Below the pieces are notes generated by a model, which did no database searches, was not told the DNA's origin, and saw only the letters and a list, made by a program, of their open reading frames with translations. Below are positions 6,974 to 16,140 of a stretch of 24,128 nt of DNA, piece after piece; positions within the stretch are counted from its first letter, which is position 1, and each line of letters opens with the position of its first letter. The DNA is from Streptosporangiaceae bacterium (GTDB lineage Bacteria > Actinomycetota > Actinomycetes > Streptosporangiales > Streptosporangiaceae): positions 1 to 24,128 of the forward strand of contig JASHQP010000370.1 of NCBI GenBank assembly GCA_030039095.1, given 5' to 3'. A program made the position numbers and the translations under genes.

Positions 6974-8848
6974 CTACTTGGTGAAGTACCAGTACTCGGG
7001 ATACATGTTGAACAGCGGGCTGAACGTGACGTTCTTCAGCTTGCTGGTCACGGCCTGGATCAGGAACGGCTCGGGCTCCGGCACCCACATGTACGGAAGC
7101 TGCTCCGCGCCGTACGTGGCGTACTGGTGGAAGACCGCCAGGCTGTTGCTGGTGTGCGTCTCGTCGATCAGCTTGTCCATCGTCGGGTCGGAGTAGTTGC
7201 CCGAGTTCGACCCGGCGCCGGTGGCGAACAGCGACTCGCCGGTCGGCTCGAAGCCCGGGCCGTCGAAGCCCCAGCCGCCGTAGGAGAACACCTGCACGTT
7301 GCACTTCGGGCCCATCGGCGCGCACGGGGCGCTCTCGCCGATGATCGTGTTGAACGACTCGCCGACGAGCGTGACGTCGATGCCGACCTGCGACTCCTCG
7401 GACTTGATCGTCTCGTAGGTGGCGGTGGCGGCGGCGACACCGGTGGAGTAGACGAACGTCATCTTCAGCTGCTCGCCCTTGGTGATGCCCTTGCCGCACT
7501 TGGAGGGCTCCTGGCAGGTCATCACGCCGCCGACCTCCGACCAGCCGTGGCTGGTCAGCAGCGCCTTGGCCTTCGCCGGGTCGTACGGGTACGGGCCCTG
7601 CCCGCCGTTCTCCTTCTCGATCGCCGGCTCGAACTGGTTCGCCGGCACGTTCGGCACCGGCCCGGCGTCCGGTGTGGCGTAGCCGCGCCAGATCGACTTG
7701 CTGATGCCGGGCTGGTCCTCGGCATACTGCATGGCCTGGCGGATGTACAGCTGCCGGACCAGGTAGCCGACCTGCGGGTTGTTGAAGTTCGGCTGGGAGT
7801 ACTGGATGCCATAGTCCAGGAACGGCTCCAGGTAGTACGAGCTGCCCAGCGGGTTGGTGGCCGGAACCCAGGAGTTCGCCGGCTTCTGCGGCAGGTCCTG
7901 AGTGGGGATGTAGCCAATGTCGACCGACCCGGTCTTCAGCGCCGTGTACTCGGCGGTGTCCGAGGTGAACGGCACGAACTTGATCGCCGACAGCGACGCC
8001 TTGGGGCTGCCGGAGTAGTCCTTGTTCGGCACCATCGTGACCTGTCCGGCGGTGCTGAAGCTGGACAGCTTCCACGGTCCGTCGACGACCGACCACAGCG
8101 GGCTGGTCGCGTACGTGGAGGCGATCTTCGACTGCGCGGTGAGGAAGGTGTAGACGGCCTTGCACTTGGCCCAGCCGTCGGCCGCGCTGTCGGTGCTGCA
8201 GCCGCCGCTGCCGGGCTTGGCGCCCAGGCTGGTGACGTCCCACGCCAGCGGCATCGGGTTCAGCTCGGCGAGCTGATTGTAGGTGTACCAGATGCTGGAG
8301 TACGCCTTGTTGAGGTTGATCGTGACCTGGTTCGGCCCGGTGGCCTTGTACGAGACGATGTTGTCCGGCAGCAGGCCCGGAGAGTAGGCGTACCACGTGG
8401 ACTTCTCCGCCAGCGTCATGTTCAGGAAGAAGATCAGGGACTGGGCGTTGACGGTCTCGCCGTCCGACCACTTCCAGCCCTTCAGGTTGACCACCACGGT
8501 CTTGCCGCCGTTGCTGTACACCGGCGGGTCGGCGGGCGACAGCGGGTAGTTCACGGACACCGAGGTGTTGTTGTTGCCGCCGAACATGTACAGCGGCCGG
8601 TACATGAGGAACTGGAACTGCTCGTCGTTGTAGACGCTTGCGTTCGTGATCGCGTAGAACGGGAAGATCCAGTCGTAGGTGACCCCGGCCGGCAGTGCGA
8701 CCGATGCGGTCCCGCCCTTCACCGGCGTTCCCGACGAACTGCTCGATGGGCTGCTGCTGCCCGATGACGAGCACGCCGCAGCGGTTAGGGCGACCGCTGC
8801 GGTCACGGCAACAGCCGCGAGGCGCAGCTTACGTCTCCAAAACTTCAT
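6974..8848 (-). CDS. Orphan extracellular solute-binding lipoprotein, family 5
   Basis: This is a predicted surface-anchored substrate-binding protein of a peptide-type importer, 624 residues, at the long end of the family. The N-terminal signal (RRK, hydrophobic core) ends in lipobox TAAAC with the lipidated Cys at residue 26. A Ser/Gly linker follows before the folded domain starts at about residue 43 (VKGGTASVALPAG). Family features include LKGWKWSDGETVNAQSLIFF and VRQLYIRQAMQYAEDQPGI. The ATG at 8848 has an AAGGAG ribosome site 5 nt upstream. No permease or ATPase gene adjoins it: downstream is a convergent TetR gene and upstream a 531-bp gap. It may supply another transporter in the genome, possibly the one at 1-4250, or act as a sensor. 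The ligand is unknown. Confidence 0.92.
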   Translation of the reverse strand: MKFWRRKLRLAAVAVTAAVALTAAACSSSGSSSPSSSSSGTPVKGGTASVALPAGVTYDWIFPFYAITNASVYNDEQFQFLMYRPLYMFGGNNNTSVSVNYPLSPADPPVYSNGGKTVVVNLKGWKWSDGETVNAQSLIFFLNMTLAEKSTWYAYSPGLLPDNIVSYKATGPNQVTINLNKAYSSIWYTYNQLAELNPMPLAWDVTSLGAKPGSGGCSTDSAADGWAKCKAVYTFLTAQSKIASTYATSPLWSVVDGPWKLSSFSTAGQVTMVPNKDYSGSPKASLSAIKFVPFTSDTAEYTALKTGSVDIGYIPTQDLPQKPANSWVPATNPLGSSYYLEPFLDYGIQYSQPNFNNPQVGYLVRQLYIRQAMQYAEDQPGISKSIWRGYATPDAGPVPNVPANQFEPAIEKENGGQGPYPYDPAKAKALLTSHGWSEVGGVMTCQEPSKCGKGITKGEQLKMTFVYSTGVAAATATYETIKSEESQVGIDVTLVGESFNTIIGESAPCAPMGPKCNVQVFSYGGWGFDGPGFEPTGESLFATGAGSNSGNYSDPTMDKLIDETHTSNSLAVFHQYATYGAEQLPYMWVPEPEPFLIQAVTSKLKNVTFSPLFNMYPEYWYFTK

Positions 8849-9379
8849 TTACGCTCCTTCGTCATTGGCGCGCGTGCGCGCGTGTGAACCATCCGGCTCG
8901 TGCGGAGGCGCCCGGTTAAGCCGTGCGCACGCAGGCTGACCCGGCCACAGGCTAGATCATCCGGAAACCGCGGCCCCGCGTTGCCGCGGCAGGCGTCGCG
9001 CGACGCTGATCGTGACACCGCTCGCCGCCTCTCTGTCGGCGCTACCCCGGCACCTCCCGCGCCCTTGGCACCGCCATCGCGCGCCAGCGACACTTTGTCC
9101 TGGCTACGATTCGCTCAGAGCGTAGTTTCGCTGGAGCGACAGATACCAGCCGTAAATGTCACAACTTCCTATCGATATCACGCGGGGCCGCCGGAAGTGC
9201 CGTCGATCGTCACATGTGAGCTACGCGATGATTGCCCTAATGTTACGCGTCTGCCAAGGTTGCTGCCTGTGCGGGGGCCCGGGCGCCACGCGTCGTGGCG
9301 GCCTCGGGCCAGCCGTAGCCGGCCGAAAAACCTGGTGCGCAGGGCGGCGCCAGCATGCAAGAATTCGCGCCCCTGCCCG
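8849..9379. other. 531-bp gap between orphan binding-protein gene and fabI; no convincing gene
   Basis: Open frames crossing this gap are shadows without ribosome sites or recognisable products. Visible structures: a 19-nt alternating purine-pyrimidine run at 8868-8886, CCGCGG twice as an inverted pair (8968-8973, 8984-8989), a 14-bp palindrome GCGTCGCGCGACGC (8993-9006), a 10-bp palindrome TCACATGTGA (9210-9219), TGTCAC at 9157-9162, and the fabI terminator at 9276-9310. The 9100-9250 part is less GC-rich, the most likely place for the binding-protein promoter on the minus strand. I could not pick a good -35/-10 pair. The length suggests a long leader or several regulators. Confidence 0.5.
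9276..9310. terminator. Hairpin downstream of fabI
   Basis: An inner 7-bp stem CGCCACG/CGTGGCG with a CGT loop sits within an outer 6-bp stem GGCCCG/CGGGCC, separated by a small internal loop. It lies about 70 nt beyond the fabI stop on the minus strand, the right place to end the fabG-fabI transcript. No U-run follows. Confidence 0.5.
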
Positions 9380-10144
9380 TCAGCCGCCGATCGCATGAAC
9401 GCCTCCGTCCACGTGCACGATCTCGCCGGTCGTGGCGGGGAACCAGTCGGAGAGCAGGGCCACGCAGGCGCGCGCGGCCGGCTCCGGATTGGACAGGTCC
9501 CAGCCGAGCGGGGCGCGCTGTTCCCACAGATCCTGGAAGCCGTCGAAGCCCGGGATGCTCCTGGCCGCCATGGTCCGCAGCGGCCCGGCCGCCATCAGGT
9601 TCACCCGGATCCCCTTCGGGCCGAGGTCCCTGGCCAGGTACCGGGCGCACGACTCCAGGCCGGCCTTGGCCACGCCCATCCAGTCGTAGCCCGGCCACGC
9701 CAGGCTGGCGTCGAAGTCCATTCCGACGATGGAGCCGCCGGCGCCCATCAGCGGCAGCGCCCCGACGGCCAGCGCCTTGAGCGAGTAGGTGGACGCGTGC
9801 AGCGTGGCGGCGACGTCCGGCCACTCCGTATGCAGGAAGTTGCCGCCCAGCGCCGCCTGCGGGGCGTTGCCGATGCTGTGCACGACCCCGTCGAGCCGGT
9901 CGAGATGCTCGGATACGCGCTCCGCCAGCGACGCGATCTGCCCGGGGTCGGTGACGTCCAGTTCCAGGACGGGTGGAGGCTCCGGCAGCCGCTTCGCGAT
10001 GCGCTGCACCAGGGTGAGCCGCCCGAACCCGGTGAGCACGAGGGTCGCGCCCTCCTGCTGGGCGATCCGCGCCACGTGGAACGCGATCGACGCGTCGGTG
10101 AGCACACCGGTCACCAGTATCCGCTTGCCGTCCAGGATTCCCAT
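9380..10144 (-). CDS. fabI: Enoyl-[acyl-carrier-protein] reductase, NADH-dependent (FabI/InhA type)
   Basis: This enzyme reduces trans-2-enoyl-ACP to acyl-ACP, the last step of each fatty-acid synthase II cycle, in the cytoplasm. The sequence is close to mycobacterial InhA: GILDGKRILVTGVLTDASIAF at the NADH fold, LELDVTDPGQ, DGVVHSIG, GGSIVGMDFD, and catalytic Tyr and Lys at about 153 and 160 (PGYDWMGVAK). It ends near LSDWFPATTGEIVHVDGG. The ATG at 10144 is chosen (254 residues) for its GAAAGG site 8 nt upstream and the family-like MGILDGK opening; a GTG at 10159 lacks one. Between RT and QRAP the substrate-loop segment has 17 residues, about 10 fewer than I recall for InhA, which suggests ordinary chain lengths. 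It follows fabG by 55 bp, and three GTCGCC repeats sit in the gap. Confidence 0.95.
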   Translation of the reverse strand: MGILDGKRILVTGVLTDASIAFHVARIAQQEGATLVLTGFGRLTLVQRIAKRLPEPPPVLELDVTDPGQIASLAERVSEHLDRLDGVVHSIGNAPQAALGGNFLHTEWPDVAATLHASTYSLKALAVGALPLMGAGGSIVGMDFDASLAWPGYDWMGVAKAGLESCARYLARDLGPKGIRVNLMAAGPLRTMAARSIPGFDGFQDLWEQRAPLGWDLSNPEPAARACVALLSDWFPATTGEIVHVDGGVHAIGG

Positions 10145-10199
10145 CACGCTGCCTTTCACCGTCGCCGTCGCCGTCGCCGGGTGCCCGCTCGCCCGGCCG

Positions 10200-12510
<2,311 letters not shown>

Positions 12511-12514
<4 letters not shown>

Positions 12515-13929
12515 CGGGGCTGGCGCCGCAGGAAGCTGTAGAGCGGGCCCTGCAGGCCGCGACGTGCGATGACTGCGTGGTGATCGCGGAGGAGAGTTCC
12601 GAGGCCAACCTGCGCTGGGCGGGTAACACGCTCACCACGAACGGCGTGTCCTCGTCCCGGCGGGTCACCGTGATAGCGATCGTCCGGGACCGCGCGGCAG
12701 CGCGGGCGGGCGTGGTATCCAGGGCGGGCGTCGGCGCGGCGCAGATCGGCGATCTCGTCGCCGAGGCGCAGCGCGCGGCGTCGGAGAGCTCCCCGGCGGA
12801 AGACGCAGCGGACCTGCCGGGCCCGGCCGATGGCGACGCGTTCGGGCACGTCTCCAGCGGCGGCGCAGGCTGGGACGGCCCGCCCGCCCGCACCGAGATC
12901 GGGGTGCTGCGCGGCTTCGCCGGGTCGCTCGGCGAGGCGTTCGGCGCGGCGGCCGAGGGCGGCCGGCTCCTTTACGGATTTGCGGAGCACACGATGACGT
13001 CGCTGTTCCTCGGCAGCTCGAGCGGGCTGCGGCTGCGGCACGACCAGCCGTCGGGCAAGGTCGAGCTCAATGCGAAGACGGCGGATCTGGCGCGGTCGGC
13101 CTGGGCGGGCGCCGCGACCCGCGACTTCACCGATGTCGACGTGGCCGGGCTGGAGTCCTCGCTGGCCCGGCAGCTGGGCTGGGCGGCCCGCCGGCTGGAC
13201 CTGCCCGTCGGCCGGTACGAGACACTGCTGCCGCCGTCGGCCGTCGCCGACATGCTCGTCTACCTCTACTGGTCGAGCGGGGCCAAGGACGCGGTGGACG
13301 GCCGGACGGTCTTCAGCAAGCCCGGCGGCGGAACCCGGATCGGGGAAGACCTCGCGAGCGTGCCCGCCACGATGCGCAGCGACCCGGGCGCGCCGGGGCT
13401 GGCGTGCGCGCCGTTCGTGATCGCGCATGCGTCGGGCCGTGAGTCCTCGGTGTTCGACAACGGCCTGCCGCTCGGCCCGACCGAGTGGATCCGCCGCGGC
13501 GAACTCGCCGCGCTGGCGCAGACGCGCTATTCGGCCCGGCTGTCCAGGCTGCCGGTGACCCCCGCGATCGGCAACCTGATCCTGGACGTGCCGGGCGCGC
13601 AGGCAACCCTGGACGACATGATCGCCAGCACCGGGCGCGGGCTGCTGCTGACCTGCCTGTGGTACATCAGGGAGGTGGACCCGCAGACCCTGCTGCTCAC
13701 GGGGCTGACCAGGGACGGCGTCTACCTGGTCGAGAACGGGGAGGTGACCGGGGCGGTGAACAACTTCAGGTTCAACGAGAGCCCGGTCGCCATGCTGGGC
13801 AGGATCACCGAGGCCGGCGTCACCGTCCCTGCCCTGCCGCGGGAGTGGAGCGACTACTTCACCCGCTCTGCCATGCCGCCGCTGCGGGTCGAGGGCTTCA
13901 ACATGTCCTCCGTGAGCAAGGCCAGCTAA
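12511..13929 (+). CDS. tldE: TldD/PmbA family protein TldE (partner subunit)
   Basis: This is the non-catalytic partner of TldD in the heterodimeric peptidase, 472 residues, usual length. Unlike its neighbour it lacks HExxxH: the equivalent segment is LLPPSAVADMLVYLYWSSGAKDA, as expected for TldE/PmbA. Other family features are ALQAATCDDCVVIAEESSEANLRWAGN at the N-terminus, DNGLPLGPTEWI, and the C-terminal RDGVYLVENGEVTGAVNNFRFNESP. The ATG overlaps the tldD stop by 4 nt. It ends before a pair of strong hairpins that separate it from the convergent dodecin gene. Confidence 0.93.
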
Positions 13930-13935
13930 CAGTGT

Positions 13936-13988
13936 TAGCCCGGGGGATAACCCCCGGGCTACCAGACCGGGAGGGCTTCGCCCCCCGG
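13936..13988. terminator. Tandem hairpins between convergent tldE and dodecin
   Basis: The first hairpin (13936-13961) has an 11-bp perfect stem TAGCCCGGGGG/CCCCCGGGCTA with an ATAA loop. The second (13967-13988) pairs CCGGG-A-GGGC with GCCCCCCGG around TTC, with one bulged A. They begin 6 bp after the tldE stop and lie about 50 bp beyond the dodecin stop, so they can end both transcripts. The ATAA loop on a G-C stem also looks like an extragenic repeat element, but only one copy is in this window. Confidence 0.7.
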
Positions 13989-14039
13989 ACCCCTGCCGTC
14001 TGCATCCCCCACCGCTGGTCAACCCGCGCCGGCCCAGAC

Positions 14040-14252
14040 TCACGCGTCCTCCAGGCGGAAGCCCACCTTCAGGCCCACCTGGAAATGGGCGACCTCGCCG
14101 TCCACGATCTGGCCGCGGATCTGGGTCACCTCGAACCAGTCGAGATGCCGGAGAGTCTGCCCGGCGCGGTGCAGGGCGCTGCGGATCGCGGGCTCGACGC
14201 CCTCGGGCGACGTGCCGACGATCTCGGTTACCCGGTAGGTCCGGTCGCTCAT
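14040..14252 (-). CDS. Dodecin family flavin-binding protein
   Basis: This is a small protein (70 residues, normal) that assembles as a hollow dodecamer and stores or buffers flavins. The dodecin fold is visible as YRVTEIVGTSPEGVEPAIRS (strand and helix), then HLDWFEVTQIRG and DGEVAHFQVGLKVGFRLED. The flavin-stacking Trp is at 39 and the flavin-contacting Gln at 58. The ATG at 14252 has a GGAGG site 5 nt upstream; an in-frame ATG at 14264 would use up that site and is less likely. It diverges from the FMN-dependent oxidase gene over only 23 bp, so the two control regions overlap. A shared flavin link is plausible. Confidence 0.93.
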   Translation of the reverse strand: MSDRTYRVTEIVGTSPEGVEPAIRSALHRAGQTLRHLDWFEVTQIRGQIVDGEVAHFQVGLKVGFRLEDA

Positions 14253-14275
14253 GTCAGCCTCCATACTCGGATTCT

Positions 14276-15325
14276 GTGACTTCTGACCCTGCGGAGCTGC
14301 AGCGCCGTGCCCGGAAGCTGCTGCCGCGTAATGTCTACGACTACTACGCCGGGGGCTCGGGGCGCGAGCGGACCCTCCGGGCAAACGAGAAGGCGTGGCG
14401 CACGGTGTGGATCGCGCCGCGGGTGCTGCGCGACGTGTCCGCCGTCGACACGACGACCCGGCTGCTCGGAACCGAGTTCGCCACGCCGCTGTGCGTGGCA
14501 CCGACCGGCTTCCACGGCCTGGCGCACGGCGACGGCGAGCTGGCCACGGCGGCGGGAGCGGCCGCGGCCGGGGCGCTGTTCGTTCTGTCCACGAGGAGCA
14601 CGAGGCGGATCGAAGAGGTCGGCGACGTGGTCGCGGCGGCGGGAGGCACCTGGTGGTTCCAGGTTTATCTGATGCGCGACCGGGAGCTGACCGCCGGGCT
14701 GGTGCGGCGAGCCGTGGCGGCCGGGGCGGCGGCGCTCGTGCTGACCGCGGACACGCCGGTCGTGGGCCGCAAGCGCCGGGACTCCGGTGAGGTGGTCAGC
14801 GACCGGGACTTCCTCGTGAACCTCGGGCCGCTGGGCGATGCGAACGCCGCAACCCAGGCGGCGGGCGTGACGTTCGCCGACATCGGCTGGCTCAGCGAGA
14901 CCTCGGGCGGCCGGCTGCCGGTCGTGGTCAAGGGCGTGCTGCGCGGCGATGACGCCAGCGCCTGCCGGGCGCACGGCGCCGCCGCCGTCATCGTCTCCAA
15001 CCACGGCGGCCGCCAGCTCGACGGCGCACTGCCGTCGGCCGCGGCGCTTCCGGAGGTGGCCGGCGCGCTGCGCAACGCAGCGGGTTGCGAGGTCTACGCC
15101 GACGGCGGGATCCGGTCCGGGGAGGATGCGCTCGCCGCGCTGGGGCTCGGTGCCCAGGGGGTGTTCCTCGGTCGGCCGCCGCTGTGGGCGCTCGCCTGCG
15201 GCGGGGCGGACGGCGTGCGCTCACTGCTGGCCGGCCTGACCGACGGCCTGCGCCACGCCATGGCGCTGGCCGGTGCGGCCTCGGTCGCAGACGCCTCCGG
15301 GATCGCGCGCCCGGCCGGCCCGTAG
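14276..15325 (+). CDS. FMN-dependent alpha-hydroxy-acid oxidase/dehydrogenase
   Basis: This flavoenzyme oxidises a 2-hydroxy acid to a 2-oxo acid with FMN (lactate/glycolate/mandelate family). The product has 349 residues, the compact cytoplasmic form. Active-site features: Tyr near 24 in YDYYAGGSG, Tyr near 131 (FQVYLMRD), TADTPVVGRKRRD with Arg, Lys 219 (VVVKGV), and the catalytic base His 243 with Arg 246 in SNHGGRQLDG. The phosphate-binding YADGGIRSGEDALAALGLGA and FLGRPP follow. The GTG at 14276 has no ribosome site; CATACT (14262-14267) may be the -10 of a nearly leaderless mRNA. It diverges from dodecin. The substrate, and whether oxygen or a quinone is the acceptor, cannot be told. 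No adjacent mycofactocin genes argue for an MftD role. Confidence 0.92.
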   Translation: MTSDPAELQRRARKLLPRNVYDYYAGGSGRERTLRANEKAWRTVWIAPRVLRDVSAVDTTTRLLGTEFATPLCVAPTGFHGLAHGDGELATAAGAAAAGALFVLSTRSTRRIEEVGDVVAAAGGTWWFQVYLMRDRELTAGLVRRAVAAGAAALVLTADTPVVGRKRRDSGEVVSDRDFLVNLGPLGDANAATQAAGVTFADIGWLSETSGGRLPVVVKGVLRGDDASACRAHGAAAVIVSNHGGRQLDGALPSAAALPEVAGALRNAAGCEVYADGGIRSGEDALAALGLGAQGVFLGRPPLWALACGGADGVRSLLAGLTDGLRHAMALAGAASVADASGIARPAGP

Positions 15326-15403
15326 GGGACCCAGCGGGCCCGGCGTCCGCGGCCGGCACGGCGGTCCGACGGGCCGCTGTGGCGGTCCGGTCCCGCGCTG
15401 GCC

Positions 15404-15409
15404 TACCGT
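15404..15409 (+). promoter_or_regulatory. Candidate -10 of leaderless DUF3099 gene
   Basis: TACCGT is followed by exactly 6 nt and then the GTG start at 15416, the same geometry as the TetR gene. A GGAG at 15410-15413 is too close to the GTG to be a normal ribosome site. No -35 is recognisable. Confidence 0.35.
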
Positions 15410-15415
15410 GGAGAT

Positions 15416-15835
15416 GTGAGATCCACCCAGCGCCCCCGCCGGGACGGCCCGCACCTGGTGACCGAGGCCCCGCGGCCGATGTCGGAGGACATCAGATACC
15501 GCGAGAAGCGCTACCTGATCATGATGGGCATCCGGCTGGTCTGTTTCGTCGTCGCCGTGGTCATGTTCGTCAACGGGGCCGGATGGCTCACCGCGATCCC
15601 CGCCGTCGGCGCGATTGCGATCCCGTACTTCGCCGTCGTGTTCGCGAACGGCGGCCGCGAGCCGTCGGGGCGCGGGAGGTTCCGGCCCTACGAGCCGAAG
15701 CTGCCGCAGCGGTATGAGCCGCCGGCCGGGAGCACGCGGGACGGCGGTCACCCGGGCACGGCCGGCCCGGGCACGGCCGGCCCGGGCGGTACCGACATTC
15801 CGGGCAGCGCCGGCGCGCCTCCGCGCGACGGCTGA
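15416..15835 (+). CDS. DUF3099 domain membrane protein
   Basis: This is a small actinobacterial membrane protein of unknown function, 139 residues. The DUF3099 core covers about residues 13-80: LVTEAPRPMSEDIRYREKRY, then two hydrophobic segments (about 34-53 and 57-77) ending in PYFAVVFANGG. The tail is basic, then Gly/Pro-rich, with a 15-bp DNA repeat giving GTAGPGTAGPGG. The GTG at 15416 follows a TACCGT -10 by 6 nt, so a leaderless start is likely. It stands 90 bp after the oxidase gene on the same strand. It precedes the candidate small RNA gene. Confidence 0.85.
   Translation: MRSTQRPRRDGPHLVTEAPRPMSEDIRYREKRYLIMMGIRLVCFVVAVVMFVNGAGWLTAIPAVGAIAIPYFAVVFANGGREPSGRGRFRPYEPKLPQRYEPPAGSTRDGGHPGTAGPGTAGPGGTDIPGSAGAPPRDG
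15751..15787 (+). repeat. 15-bp tandem repeat inside the DUF3099 gene
   Basis: The unit CCCGGGCACGGCCGG occurs twice without gaps (15751-15765, 15766-15780) and is followed by a 7-nt partial copy. It encodes the low-complexity GTAGP tail. In-frame length changes would be tolerated. Confidence 0.7.
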
Positions 15836-15919
15836 ACCGGCTACGAAAGGTCACTGGAAAAACGGTGGATCGGCGGCGATCAGCGGGCGTCCATGCCGAG
15901 ATTCGCTTGTAATCCGGTC

Positions 15920-15951
15920 TTGACGTACAAGGGGGGGGTTCGGTGTAACAT
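15920..15951 (+). promoter_or_regulatory. Candidate promoter of the C-loop small RNA, with G8 spacer tract
   Basis: TTGACG (15920-15925) is a good -35. TAACAT (15946-15951) fits the -10 pattern at a spacing of 20 nt, or TGTAAC (15944-15949) at 18 nt. Transcription would start near 15956-15959, at the base of the first hairpin. The spacer holds eight consecutive Gs (15931-15938). Confidence 0.5.
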
Positions 15952-15956
15952 GTTTG

Positions 15957-16080
15957 CCGGTGCTCTGGTCCCCCGCCGGGGCACCGATGCCGGCGTTCCG
16001 GGCCCCCGTCGGAGCGCCGATGAATGCGACGCCGGGTGGTTTGCCCCCGTAGCCACCCGGCGTCGCTCTCTCTTTTTCTC
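15957..16080 (+). ncRNA. Candidate 6C-like small RNA with three C-rich hairpin loops
   Basis: No protein-coding gene is evident here, but three strong hairpins follow one another. Hairpin 1 (15959-15985) has a 10-bp stem with loop TCCCCCG. Hairpin 2 (15991-16019) has an 11-bp stem with loop GCCCCCG. Hairpin 3 (16026-16066) has a 14-bp perfect stem with loop TTTGCCCCCGTAG, followed by a U-rich tail (TCTCTCTTTTTCTC), so it doubles as an intrinsic terminator. A promoter-like TTGACG/TAACAT precedes hairpin 1 at the right distance. The actinobacterial 6C RNA class is defined by stem-loops with cytosine-rich loops thought to pair with G-rich ribosome sites. The known form as I recall has two such loops, while this one shows three with five Cs each. 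Identity with 6C is inferred; it could be a separate C-loop RNA. Confidence 0.7.
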
Positions 16081-16082
16081 TT
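16026..16082 (+). terminator. Intrinsic terminator of the C-loop small RNA
   Basis: The 14-bp perfect stem GCGACGCCGGGTGG/CCACCCGGCGTCGC around a 13-nt loop is followed directly by a pyrimidine tract with TTTTT. It is the clearest U-tailed terminator in the window. It lies about 60 bp from the stop of the convergent permease gene. Confidence 0.8.
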
Positions 16083-16140
16083 GGGCCGCCCAGATAGCCA
16101 ACAAGAAAACTACGTTGCTGTCCGGGCCGCGCCCACTGCC

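Noticed and set aside
6444..8774. Minus-strand open frame of 776 codons spanning the TetR gene and the orphan binding protein
   Set aside because: It is in a different frame from the binding protein, rich in Arg and Gln, crosses a strong terminator hairpin and lacks any recognisable domain.
14276..15325. Mycofactocin MftD as identity of the FMN oxidase
   Set aside because: No mftA, B, C or E-like genes adjoin it, and at 349 residues it is shorter than I recall for MftD. The generic family name is safer.
15836..16140. T-box or riboswitch controlling a downstream gene
   Set aside because: The hairpin series ends in an intrinsic terminator, and the next gene is convergent, so there is no downstream gene on the plus strand to control. 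A free small RNA fits better.
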